Positions 57,681 through 64,000 of a stretch of DNA of 64,000 bases are shown one piece after another. The DNA is from Brevibacterium oceani (GTDB lineage: Bacteria > Actinomycetota > Actinomycetes > Actinomycetales > Brevibacteriaceae). The DNA lies in the NCBI RefSeq assembly GCF_013623835.1, contig NZ_JABKDE010000004.1, positions 248,001 through 312,000 of the forward strand, given 5' to 3'. The translations under genes were made by a program, and so were the position numbers. The notes below the pieces were generated by a model. The model was not told the DNA's origin. It searched no databases and was given only the letters and a program-made list of their open reading frames with translations. The first letter of the stretch is position 1. Each line of letters opens with the position of its first letter.

Positions 57681-57770
57681 GACCCGCTCGGTCGAGGCCG
57701 ATCAGGTACTGATCCGCTCGTTTGCGGCCGCGTAGGTGCCGACCTGCTCGGTCGCGACTGCGGGGGAGTG
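57681..57770 (+). repeat. Three degenerate 30-base tandem repeats
   Basis: Units at 57681-57710, 57711-57740 and 57741-57770 share the start GA(C/T)C(C/T)GCTCG and GCGGCCG-type middle, drifting in the last third. Together they fill the gap between holB and the converging M20 peptidase gene. They do not encode a credible protein. Confidence 0.65.
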
Positions 57771-57779
57771 GGCCTTGTC

Positions 57780-58898
57780 TCAGGCTTCTGAGAGGAGTTC
57801 TGCCACGAGGGCAGCGGTGAGTTCGATGCGGCGGGGAATCCAGATCTGCAGAGCGTGCTCGGTGCGCGCATGGGAGCCCCCGCCGACGGTGCCCAGACCG
57901 TCCAAGGTCGGCGTGCCGACTCCGGCGGTGAAGTTCCCGTCCGAACCGCCGCCGACGGCGACGGATCGCAGCGGAGGGTGCCCGAGTTTCCCGGCCAGGC
58001 GCTGGGCCCGGGCGTAGAGCCCCATGGCCATGTCCTCTTCGAGCGGGGCCCGGTTGATTCCGCCCTTGAGCTCGATCTTCGCGCCGGCGACTGTGGGGGC
58101 CAGCGTGCGCAGGGCGTCGTCGATGCGCACCTGTTCACTCGCCGAGGCGGCTCTTGAGTCGATCCCGACGACGGCCTTGGCTGGCACCGTGTTCGTCGTC
58201 GATCCGCTCGACATCACCGTCGGCACCACCGAGGTGCCGGCGGAGGGCTTGTGCAACTTCGCGATGTCGACGACCTGATTGGCCACCTCGATGGTGGCAT
58301 TGATGCCTTTCTCCGGTTCGACTCCGGCATGGGCGGCGAGGCCGGTGACTTCGAGTTGGTAGATCGCGACTCCCTTGCGGGCGATCTTCACCGCACCGTC
58401 GGCTGCTCCGCTTTCGAAGACGAGCGCAGCCTTCGCGCCGCGAGCTTCCTCCTCGATGAGCGGTCGGGAGCCGGGGGAGCCGAGTTCTTCGTCGGCGGTG
58501 ATCAGCAGGCTGACTCCGTCGAGGCTGCCCTGTTCGGCACGGACCTTCGCCAGCGCGTAGAGGGCGATGAGAAGTCCGCCTTTCATGTCGTCGGCACCGG
58601 GTCCGCGGACGACGCCGTCCTTGACCGAGTAGGGGAAGCTCTCGATTGTTCCGGTCGGCCAGACGGTGTCGTGGTGTCCGATGAGCACGACCGTGCGGGG
58701 ACCGGTGCCGAAGCGCCAGAGCACATGCGGGTGACCATCGGTTTCGATGATGCGCGGCGCGGCGCCGAGCAGCCCGGTGCCGATGCGGGAGACCAGCTGG
58801 GCGCTGCGGGCCAGCGATTCGGGGTCGTTGGAGAACGACTCACATTCGATGAGCGCCTGGAAGTCACTCATGAAGTCGTCGGAGTCGAACTCTGCCAC
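57780..58898 (-). CDS. M20 family metallopeptidase (carboxypeptidase G2-like)
   Basis: A 372-residue zinc peptidase of the ArgE/CPG2 group. Visible metal ligands are the His in IGHHDTVWPTG, the bridging Asp in GADDMKGG, the catalytic Glu pair in TADEELGSPGS, and a C-terminal His in GGGSHARTEH. A dimerisation domain sits in the middle (KGVAIYQLEVTGLAAHAG). GTG at 58898 is selected as AGAAGG lies eight bases before it; upstream in-frame starts lack this. It likely removes a C-terminal amino acid from short acylated peptides. Converges with holB. Confidence 0.87.
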   Translation of the reverse strand: MAEFDSDDFMSDFQALIECESFSNDPESLARSAQLVSRIGTGLLGAAPRIIETDGHPHVLWRFGTGPRTVVLIGHHDTVWPTGTIESFPYSVKDGVVRGPGADDMKGGLLIALYALAKVRAEQGSLDGVSLLITADEELGSPGSRPLIEEEARGAKAALVFESGAADGAVKIARKGVAIYQLEVTGLAAHAGVEPEKGINATIEVANQVVDIAKLHKPSAGTSVVPTVMSSGSTTNTVPAKAVVGIDSRAASASEQVRIDDALRTLAPTVAGAKIELKGGINRAPLEEDMAMGLYARAQRLAGKLGHPPLRSVAVGGGSDGNFTAGVGTPTLDGLGTVGGGSHARTEHALQIWIPRRIELTAALVAELLSEA

Positions 58899-59058
58899 GG
58901 ATGCCACCTTCTGTGCTCGCTGATCGTCTGTCCTGTCCAGGTTAGCGTGCTCTGACTTCACGCCTTCACCCGCCGCTCCGACAGAGTCCGACGGCACCGA
59001 GGTGGTCCGCCACGACGCCTGAATGCTCGGTTCCCGAGCGGAACGGATGTGCTGTCCG

Positions 59059-59080
59059 CGACGTCCCCGCGGGGACGTCG
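59059..59080. repeat. 22-bp perfect palindrome
   Basis: CGACGTCCCCG and its exact complement, with no spacer, lie between the peptidase start and the tRNA promoter. It may be a minor terminator or a binding site; nothing distinguishes these. Confidence 0.4.
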
Positions 59081-59099
59081 GAGCGGTTCGTCGCTCGTT

Positions 59100-59129
59100 T
59101 TGACCACCGGCACTCAGGTTGGCTAAAGT
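59100..59129 (+). promoter_or_regulatory. Promoter of tRNA-Thr
   Basis: TTGACC (59100-59105) and TAAAGT (59124-59129) are spaced by 18 bases, with a start expected near 59136, four bases before the mature tRNA. Both hexamers match the consensus at four or more positions. Confidence 0.65.
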
Positions 59130-59139
59130 TGGGTCGGTT

Positions 59140-59212
59140 GCCGCCTTAGCTCAGTCGGCAGAGCGATTCACTCGTAATGAATAGGTCGCGGGTTCGATTC
59201 CCGCAGGCGGCT
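59140..59212 (+). tRNA. tRNA-Thr (anticodon CGU)
   Basis: A 73-base cloverleaf: 7-bp acceptor GCCGCCT with AGGCGGC, D stem GCTC/GAGC, anticodon stem ATTCA/TGAAT around loop CTCGTAA (anticodon CGT at 59173-59175), and T arm GCGGG-TTCGATT-CCCGC. No CCA is encoded. It decodes ACG. The 3' half serves as the integration site of the element that follows. Confidence 0.95.
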
Positions 59213-59219
59213 CGGCAAC
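59175..59219 (+). repeat. att site, left copy, in the tRNA 3' end
   Basis: Begins in the last base of the anticodon and runs seven bases past the tRNA 3' end (into CGGCAAC). Identical over 45 bases to 63955-63999. Confidence 0.93.
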
Positions 59220-59222
59220 AAG

Positions 59223-59264
59223 GTCTCTGAACTGGGATTATTTCCAGTTCAGAGACTTTCTTTT
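59223..59264 (+). terminator. Rho-independent terminator after tRNA-Thr
   Basis: A perfect 13-base stem (GTCTCTGAACTGG and its complement) around GATTATTT, followed by TTTCTTTT. It lies just inside the element, so after integration the element itself supplies the terminator of the tRNA gene. Confidence 0.93.
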
Positions 59265-59282
59265 ATCCCGAGACCGGCCGAC

Positions 59283-59302
59283 CTGGACACAAAACTGGAC
59301 AC
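59283..59302 (+). repeat. Left paired CTGGACAC site
   Basis: Two copies of CTGGACAC separated by AAAA. An exactly matching 22-base stretch including this site lies near the other end, at 63814-63835, in the same orientation. Likely arm-type integrase or excisionase binding site. Confidence 0.6.
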
Positions 59303-59540
59303 ACGAATCGCGCGAAAGACGCCGGACGTGGGCCAGGCCTGCGGCCTGGAGGGCGAGGGAGGCGGTCGCGCCCGGCGGATCGAGCTGACGAGCCGTGTCC
59401 GCGCCGAGGCTGCTCGCTGCCGCCGGGTGGCGGGTATACGGGGGGCTGGGCGCGACGGTGCGGACCAGGCTCATGACCACGAGTAAGCGGCTTAGGCTGG
59501 ACTCCGGCGGCCATGAGTGTGCGCTCGGTGGGCCTACCCG

Positions 59541-59781
59541 CTACTCGGGATGCCTGACGCACACCGGCGCGACGAGCTCGGTTAGAGGCACATCGAGGGC
59601 GTGGGCAATGGAATGGAGTGTGCTTATTCGCGCGGCCACCCTGCCAGCCTCGATCTGAATAATCGACTTCCGATGGACCTCAGCGGCCTCAGCGAGCTTG
59701 TCGATCGGACATACCTTGCCCTTGGCGACGACGAGCAACCTCTATTCCAAGCGCGCGCAGGTCAGCAGTCGGAGCAGTCAT
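59541..59781 (-). pseudogene. XRE family regulator, frameshifted
   Basis: Two frames together spell one canonical helix-turn-helix protein. From ATG 59781 the first frame reads MTAPTADLRALGIEVARRRQGQGMS, then hits a stop after seven residues; the second frame continues IDKLAEAAEVHRKSIIQIEAG and on to LDVPLTELVAPV, ending at 59541. Removing one base in the TCCGATC stretch (about 59707) joins them, giving an XRE protein of about 79 residues. It is either a decayed repressor, or a real product of frameshifting, or a sequencing error. Divergent from the small gene at 59906, as a repressor/excision control gene would be. Confidence 0.75.
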
Positions 59782-59905
59782 GCACTCAACAGTCACCTAA
59801 ACGCGCCGATCGAACAGTAGCGTAAAAGCGCCTATTTGAATGCTAGATTCGGTTCAGAGTTGTCTGCCGAGACCGCGGCAGCAGTCGTCCAAAGGTGGCC
59901 CCGCC

Positions 59906-60118
59906 ATGAACCACGCATCACAGAGTGAAGAGCAGTTACCGCACCCTATGGATCCGATATTGCTTGCGAAACTGGCACACGAGCGGCAAGATCTCTGGCC
60001 ATTGATCGAGCGCCATCCCTGCTTCGAGGACTTGTCAGACTCGCTCAGAAAGCGGATCTGTGCGCGGGAACCACTGGGAAGGCGATGGGCATACGGCGAC
60101 GGCCAAGAGAACAAATAG
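59906..60118 (+). CDS. Small hypothetical protein of the element
   Basis: A 70-residue soluble protein (NHASQSEEQLPHPMDPILLAKLAHERQDLWPLIERHP, then FEDLSDSLRKRI). A helical, charged sequence with no recognisable family. ATG at 59906 is preceded by AAAGGTGG. Opposite in direction to the XRE gene and the secreted-protein pair. The 255 bases after it hold a hairpin (60258-60288) and nothing else. Confidence 0.45.
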   Translation: MNHASQSEEQLPHPMDPILLAKLAHERQDLWPLIERHPCFEDLSDSLRKRICAREPLGRRWAYGDGQENK

Positions 60119-60257
60119 GACCTCCCTAGGCTTCGGGCAGGGCAGAGTGTCCCGCGACGCTCACACTGCGAGGCACCTTTTGGCTGGGATGCCCTACCCT
60201 CCCTGCAGGTTCTCGGCGTCGCCAAGGGCAAGAGTAGCGTTTCGTGGCCTGACGAAG

Positions 60258-60288
60258 AGCCCCCGCGATCATTGTGATCGCGGGGGCT
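60258..60288. terminator. Bidirectional hairpin in the element
   Basis: A perfect 14-base stem (AGCCCCCGCGATCA and complement) around TTG, lying between the 70-residue gene and the converging 62-residue gene. It can serve both. Confidence 0.75.
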
Positions 60289-60373
60289 TACTACCGTCTA
60301 TACCCAAGAAACTCCTGAGAGCGTCCTCTAAGTCGGCAGATGATGCGCATAGCGCACGGGCCGAAATGCGGCG

Positions 60374-60562
60374 CTACGAGTAGTACGACCAGCCCACTGG
60401 GACCTCAGTCCAGTGGAGCTCCTTCGGATCAACTCGCTTCATAGCCAACTCGTAGTAGTCGTTCATCGCCGATTCTGTATCAAATAGGCCGATCAGTTCG
60501 CTGGTATCCCCTGAAACTCTGCGCCAGACCAAGTACATCGTTGCTGTGGGCTTCTTCTTCAT
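60374..60562 (-). CDS. Small hypothetical protein, second gene of cargo pair
   Basis: A 62-residue protein (KKKPTATMYLVWRRVSGDTSELIGLFDTES, then MNDYYELAMKRVDPKELHW). No TM or signal. ATG at 60562 lies 14 bases after the secreted-protein gene, so the two form an operon. A TM-free beta-alpha-beta-like pattern with Trp and Tyr residues is all that can be said. Confidence 0.5.
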   Translation of the reverse strand: MKKKPTATMYLVWRRVSGDTSELIGLFDTESAMNDYYELAMKRVDPKELHWTEVPVGWSYYS

Positions 60563-60576
60563 ATCGTCCGTTGTGG

Positions 60577-61158
60577 TCAGGCCCGGCAGGGCAGTTTGTA
60601 GCTTGCGGTCATGTTTGTCGCGTAGTAGGTCTTGCCCTTGTACACGATTGTCCCGGTGGTCGATGCTCTCCACACTGACTTCTTGTTGCTCTTGCAAGCG
60701 GCGGACAAGTTCTTCTGCTCGTATCGCTTGACGCCTTTATTGCCGCCCCCGCGAGTTGCCTTTACTTTCCACCATAGGAGCGCGGTGCGTTGTGCGAGCT
60801 GCGATTTGTGCTTGATCGAGGTGACGTTCTGCGTGCAGACGGTGTAAGGCTTCGAGCCGACTCCGCCGGTCGACTTGCGTTTCCACACATTGCTCATGTT
60901 GAGCGTGCATGGTCCGAATTTGACTCCGGCTGCTTGTGCCGAGAGCCCCTTATCAAGCTTCTCCTGGGTCTCCAGTGCTTCAGCAGGGGAATCGGCCTCT
61001 ACGTAGCGGACAATATCATCAGTACTGGAGTCAGCTGACCAATCGTTGCTGTCATCGGCTGCGGCCGGTGACGCGACCGCCCCGGAGGCAATGAGTGCGA
61101 TGCTGGCGATGGAAGACACTAGGAACCGTCTGGCGGCTGAGACTGTGGTAAGTGTCAT
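60577..61158 (-). CDS. Secreted protein of unknown family
   Basis: A 193-residue protein with a Sec signal peptide (hydrophobic SSIASIALIASGAVASPAAA, cleavage near ASPAAA) followed by an acidic stretch (DDSNDWSADSSTDDIVRY) and a basic, Cys-containing mature part. Four Cys (in GPCTL, YTVCTQ, SAACKS, KLPCRA) could form two disulfides. Lys/Arg-rich spacing (KRKSTGGVGSK, WKVKATRGGGNKG) gives a high pI. ATG at 61158 has a TATAGT seven bases upstream and no ribosome-binding site, so the mRNA is probably leaderless. Likely a secreted effector or toxin-like factor; this is inference. Confidence 0.65.
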   Translation of the reverse strand: MTLTTVSAARRFLVSSIASIALIASGAVASPAAADDSNDWSADSSTDDIVRYVEADSPAEALETQEKLDKGLSAQAAGVKFGPCTLNMSNVWKRKSTGGVGSKPYTVCTQNVTSIKHKSQLAQRTALLWWKVKATRGGGNKGVKRYEQKNLSAACKSNKKSVWRASTTGTIVYKGKTYYATNMTASYKLPCRA

Positions 61159-61198
61159 GGTCGCTACTATACAGATTGCGTGACGAATCGATCACCTA

Positions 61199-62333
61199 GT
61201 CTGTTGCGCCGTTAATTCGTTTCTAGTTTTTGATATGATGAAGTATGTCGCAACGAGGACCGAGACTGACCGAGCTGACACTCTCAGCAGAGGAACTCGA
61301 ACAATTACAGCGATGGATCCGACGCAGGAAGTCAGCACAAGACCTGGCTCAGCGCTCACGGATCGTCCTCGAGTGCGCCACCGGAGCATCGAACTCGAAA
61401 GTTGCTGGCCAGGTTGGCGTGTCGTTGCCGACGGTGCGCAAGTGGCGCAATCGGTTCCTCGAGCACAGACTCGACGGATTGGTCGACGAACCGCGGCCTG
61501 GCCGGCCGGCCACGATCAGCGTCGACAAAGTCGAGCAGGTCGTCGTCGACACTCTTGAATCGACACCGAAGAACGCCACACACTGGTCCCGATCAACGAT
61601 GGCCGAGAAATCGGGACTGTCGAAGTCGACTGTCGGTCGGATCTGGAAAGCATTCGGACTCAAACCCCATCTGGAAGAAGGATTCAAACTCTCGAACGAC
61701 CCGCTGTTCACCGAGAAGGTCTACGACATCGTGGGCCTGTATCTGAACCCACCGGAATCGGCGGTCGTGCTCTCGGTCGATGAGAAGTCCCAGGTCCAAG
61801 CCCTGACCCGGTCGCAGCCGGCTTTCCCGATGACCGTCGGGACTCCGGAGCGTCGCAGCCATGACTATGTCCGCCACGGGACAACGAGTCTGTTCGCTGC
61901 CCTCAATGTCTCAGACGGTACGGTGATCTCGTCGGTCCACCGGCGGCATCGGGCTGTAGAGTTCAAGAAGTTTCTGATCAAGATCGACAAGACCGTGCCC
62001 GCACATCTGGACGTTCATGTGGTGTGCGATAACTACTCGACGCACAAACACCCGACGATCCGGAACTGGTTGGCCAAACGACCGCGGTTCCACATGCACT
62101 TCACACCCACCTATTCATCGTGGATCAACCAGGTCGAGCGGCTCTTCGCCGAGGTCACCAGGGATTTGTTGCAACGGTCGGATCATCGCAGTGTCCAAGC
62201 GCTGGAGAAAGACCTACGTGAGTGGGTCAAGGCCTGGAATGAAGATCCGAAGCCCTTCATCTGGACGAAGACGGCTGAAGAGATCCTGGAATCCATCGCC
62301 CGGTACCTGAAACGAATTAACGGAGCAGGACAC
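61199..62333 (+). mobile_element. IS630 family insertion sequence
   Basis: A 1135-base element flanked by TA on both sides (61197-61198 and 62334-62335), the target duplication of this family. Terminal 25-base inverted repeats (61199-61223 and 62309-62333) match at 21 of 25, with the inner 15 bases identical (CCGTTAATTCGTTTC). The transposase starts at 61245. It lies between the secreted-protein promoter and the integrase gene and breaks no visible gene. Confidence 0.92.
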
Positions 62334-62336
62334 TAG
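61245..62336 (+). CDS. IS630 family transposase
   Basis: A 363-residue DDE transposase with an N-terminal winged-helix region (TGASNSKVAGQVGVSLPTVRKWRNRFLEH) and the catalytic core: SVDEKSQVQ (first Asp), CDNYSTHK (second Asp), and SWINQVERLF (Glu). Its stop codon TAG uses the TA target duplication and the following base, so translation ends at the very edge of the element. ATG at 61245; it appears intact and probably functional. Confidence 0.95.
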   Translation: MSQRGPRLTELTLSAEELEQLQRWIRRRKSAQDLAQRSRIVLECATGASNSKVAGQVGVSLPTVRKWRNRFLEHRLDGLVDEPRPGRPATISVDKVEQVVVDTLESTPKNATHWSRSTMAEKSGLSKSTVGRIWKAFGLKPHLEEGFKLSNDPLFTEKVYDIVGLYLNPPESAVVLSVDEKSQVQALTRSQPAFPMTVGTPERRSHDYVRHGTTSLFAALNVSDGTVISSVHRRHRAVEFKKFLIKIDKTVPAHLDVHVVCDNYSTHKHPTIRNWLAKRPRFHMHFTPTYSSWINQVERLFAEVTRDLLQRSDHRSVQALEKDLREWVKAWNEDPKPFIWTKTAEEILESIARYLKRINGAGH

Positions 62337-62473
62337 CACCTTCTTTAGTGCTCAGGTATGAAAACGGACTCTTGGCCTCGTGCCCTCGGCTGCTTGCATC
62401 TGTACGTTTGCGCCCGAAGACTCGGGGCTCTTATCCGCGCAGCGAACAGCTTGAGGTCGAGTTTACCCGAGGC

Positions 62474-62487
62474 GATCAGCGCTGATC
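62474..62487. promoter_or_regulatory. 14-bp palindrome ahead of the integrase promoter
   Basis: GATCAGCGCTGATC, perfect palindrome, 19 bases before the integrase -35. A candidate operator for the element's own control protein. Confidence 0.4.
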
Positions 62488-62505
62488 AAGGGCGATAGCT
62501 GCAGC

Positions 62506-62534
62506 TTGAATCGAACCTCTGTAACTCCTAGACT
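62506..62534 (+). promoter_or_regulatory. Promoter of the integrase gene
   Basis: TTGAAT (62506-62511) and TAGACT (62529-62534) spaced by 17 bases. The -10 ends seven bases before the ATG at 62542, so the message is probably leaderless. Confidence 0.6.
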
Positions 62535-62541
62535 CAAAATC

Positions 62542-63801
62542 ATGACCGCCACACGAGCATCCAACAGCAAACTTGCCCCAGGCGAGGACACCATCAACCG
62601 GGCGAAGCCGAAGAAGGTCGGCAGCACATGGACTGTCAAGTGGTCATACCTGCCGGATGAGCCGGACGCCAGACTGAAGCGCTTCACCAACCAGGGCCCG
62701 ACCCGGGGCGAAGCACTCCAGCGTGCTCGCGACAAGCTGACCAAGCTCAACGAAGCTCGGTCGGCGAGTGAGTGGAGACTCGGCGACGCCATCACCGAGT
62801 ACGTTGAGAAAGTAGCGCGGCCGGCCGTCGAAAAGGCAAAGCTCTCCGAAGTCTCCCGCGACCGCTACAAGGCGGTACTTCGCTTCCTCGTCGGCGAGTG
62901 CTCGAACGAAGCTCATCAGCACTCGAAGGCGCTGGACGGTTCCATCCGTGCGGCGGTCCGCAGGCGTACGCTCATCGAATGCCTCGAAGAGATCGCCGAC
63001 GAGCACGGGCCCGGCTCGGCCCATCACGCCCGGATCGTTCTCGGTCATTACGTCCTCGATCAGCTCGAGATCGACGAGCTGATCGAGACCAACCCCCTCA
63101 AGGGCAGGAGGGTCGACCTATCCGGTGGGAAGGACCGAGCGCCCGCCCGCGGTGGCGTGGCCCTGTCGGCGGAGCAGTGGAACGCGGTCCTCGACTACCT
63201 CCTCGACCTCGATCCCGCCGAGGGCGTCACGAATCCGAAGCAGGGCATGTACTCCTTGGCAGACAAGATCGCCGTGCGGCGCAACAGCATCGACCTCGCC
63301 CTCATGCAGGCGGTCACGGGCCTGCGAGTCGGTGAGGCCAGCAGTGCCACCTGGGCGATGGTCGGCACGGACGACGACGGGATGATGGTGCTGAGTCTGT
63401 CCCCGGAAGTGACAAAGACCAAGCGAGGCCGGGACGTTCGCATCCCCGACCGTGCTGTGAGCGACCGGCTCCTCTCCCGGCGCGGCGACGCGGGTGTTGA
63501 CTGGCCGATCATCGGATCACCGGCGAAGCCTGAGGCGATCTGGAACAAGCGCAATCGGACCATGCACACGGCGAAGCTCTACGACGAGCTGGCTGAGGCC
63601 CTCGATATCCCCGAGCTTCGGGTCGAGAGGACGCATGTGTGGAGGGCGACGCTGAACTCGCTCGCCGCCGCCGATGGTGTTCCCGAGGCAGTCAGGGTGG
63701 CGCACCTAGGGCACACGGCCGCCGTCAACCGGAGCAGCTACACCGATCTGCGGGACATGACCCCGCTGGCTGACTCCGTGCGCCGCCTGCGAGCCGTGTG
63801 A
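62542..63801 (+). CDS. Tyrosine recombinase integrase
   Basis: A 419-residue tyrosine integrase. It has an N-terminal arm-binding-like region (PKKVGSTWTVKWSYLP), a SAM-like core-binding domain (LGDAITEYVEKVARPAVEK), and the catalytic domain: Arg in TGLRVGEASSATW, the TKTKRGRDVRIPD Lys strand, HVWRATL, LGHTAAV and the nucleophile Tyr in SSYTD near the end. ATG at 62542 is chosen over TTG 62506 because that TTG is the -35 hexamer. It catalyses integration into and excision from tRNA-Thr. Codes toward the right att site, 153 bases downstream. Confidence 0.92.
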   Translation: MTATRASNSKLAPGEDTINRAKPKKVGSTWTVKWSYLPDEPDARLKRFTNQGPTRGEALQRARDKLTKLNEARSASEWRLGDAITEYVEKVARPAVEKAKLSEVSRDRYKAVLRFLVGECSNEAHQHSKALDGSIRAAVRRRTLIECLEEIADEHGPGSAHHARIVLGHYVLDQLEIDELIETNPLKGRRVDLSGGKDRAPARGGVALSAEQWNAVLDYLLDLDPAEGVTNPKQGMYSLADKIAVRRNSIDLALMQAVTGLRVGEASSATWAMVGTDDDGMMVLSLSPEVTKTKRGRDVRIPDRAVSDRLLSRRGDAGVDWPIIGSPAKPEAIWNKRNRTMHTAKLYDELAEALDIPELRVERTHVWRATLNSLAAADGVPEAVRVAHLGHTAAVNRSSYTDLRDMTPLADSVRRLRAV

Positions 63802-63815
63802 ACGGACGCTTGAAC

Positions 63816-63835
63816 CTGGACACAAAACTGGACAC
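63816..63835 (+). repeat. Right paired CTGGACAC site
   Basis: Same arrangement and orientation as at 59283-59302: CTGGACAC, AAAA, CTGGACAC. It lies 14 bases after the integrase stop and 119 bases before the right att site. Confidence 0.6.
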
Positions 63836-63954
63836 GCAGTCGTCCCCGTGTGTCTCCTTCTATCGCCTTCTGTGACCTCTGTGGACTTCAAGAACCCCCT
63901 AATGACCTGCTGAAACACTGGTCGTGGCCTGCGTCGAGGTGATGAATCTCCGGA

Positions 63955-63999
63955 TAATGAATAGGTCGCGGGTTCGATTCCCGCAGGCGGCTCGGCAAC
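63955..63999 (+). repeat. att site, right copy
   Basis: A 45-base copy of the tRNA-Thr 3' half without the 5' half, identical to 59175-59219. It marks the right boundary of the element, one base before the window ends. Confidence 0.93.
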
Positions 64000-64000
64000 G

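Larger units (their letters stand above)
59175..63999 (+). mobile_element. 4.8-kb integrative element in tRNA-Thr
   Basis: Bounded by 45-base perfect direct repeats (59175-59219, 63955-63999) of which the left lies in the 3' half of an intact tRNA-Thr. Between them are a tyrosine integrase, a broken XRE gene, small cargo genes and an IS630 copy. No replication, packaging or conjugation genes are seen, so it is a small genomic island, a satellite or a remnant of something larger. Confidence 0.9.

Noticed and set aside
57522-57791. 89-codon plus-strand frame across the 30-base repeats
   Set aside because: Its first half is a shadow of holB and the rest is repeat translation.
59238-59480. 80-codon minus-strand frame near the left att site
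   Set aside because: It starts in or near the terminator and paired CTGGACAC region, has no ribosome-binding site and no protein-like pattern.

Overview
The window is high-GC DNA from an actinomycete, probably Brevibacterium or a close relative. That genus guess is an inference from the protein repertoire (TIGR03085 and DUF4244 families, a membrane-fused dTMP kinase, actinobacterial TopA and RecR, an IdeR-type iron box, leaderless promoters). No rRNA is present and nothing here proves the genus.

Positions 1-12,600 are metabolic and accessory: the 3' end of a FUSC-family membrane gene, an AlkD-like repair protein, a four-gene ferric-siderophore ABC importer behind a likely IdeR/DtxR box and an AraC regulator, a small winged-helix regulator plus a membrane protein with a striking 27-bp operator, a flavodoxin-like protein, a sirtuin and several small families. 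Positions 12,669-24,800 are housekeeping: dnaX-recR, a DUF2975/XRE pair with a clear promoter-operator, lysC-asd (lysC has an internal start for a beta subunit), a Zn/Mn ABC importer and a metallophosphoesterase.

Positions 24,800-57,700 follow, from memory, the gene order of a conserved actinobacterial block (M. tuberculosis about Rv3682 down to Rv3644c): class A PBP, DUF4177-like protein, RidA, Nudix-like protein, MBL hydrolase, Crp/GlxR regulator, nth, CoA-type Nudix, holin-like protein, acs, a septum-site/tad pilus cluster (ssd, tadA, tadB, tadC, DUF4244, TadE, TadG-like), the DUF1998 helicase, a methyltransferase, topA, tmk and holB. Oddities inside it are a Nudix-fold protein that has lost its catalytic box, a tandem acetyltransferase that seems to start at ATC, a delta-prime subunit without its zinc cysteines, and long near-perfect palindromes between genes.

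Positions 59,140-63,999 hold a tRNA-Thr(CGU) gene and a 4.8-kb element integrated in its 3' half. It is bounded by 45-bp perfect direct repeats and carries a tyrosine integrase near the right end, paired CTGGACAC sites near both ends that look like arm-type integrase sites, a frameshifted XRE repressor gene, three small or secreted cargo genes of unknown function, and an IS630-family insertion with TA duplication. This element is the least explained part of the window.
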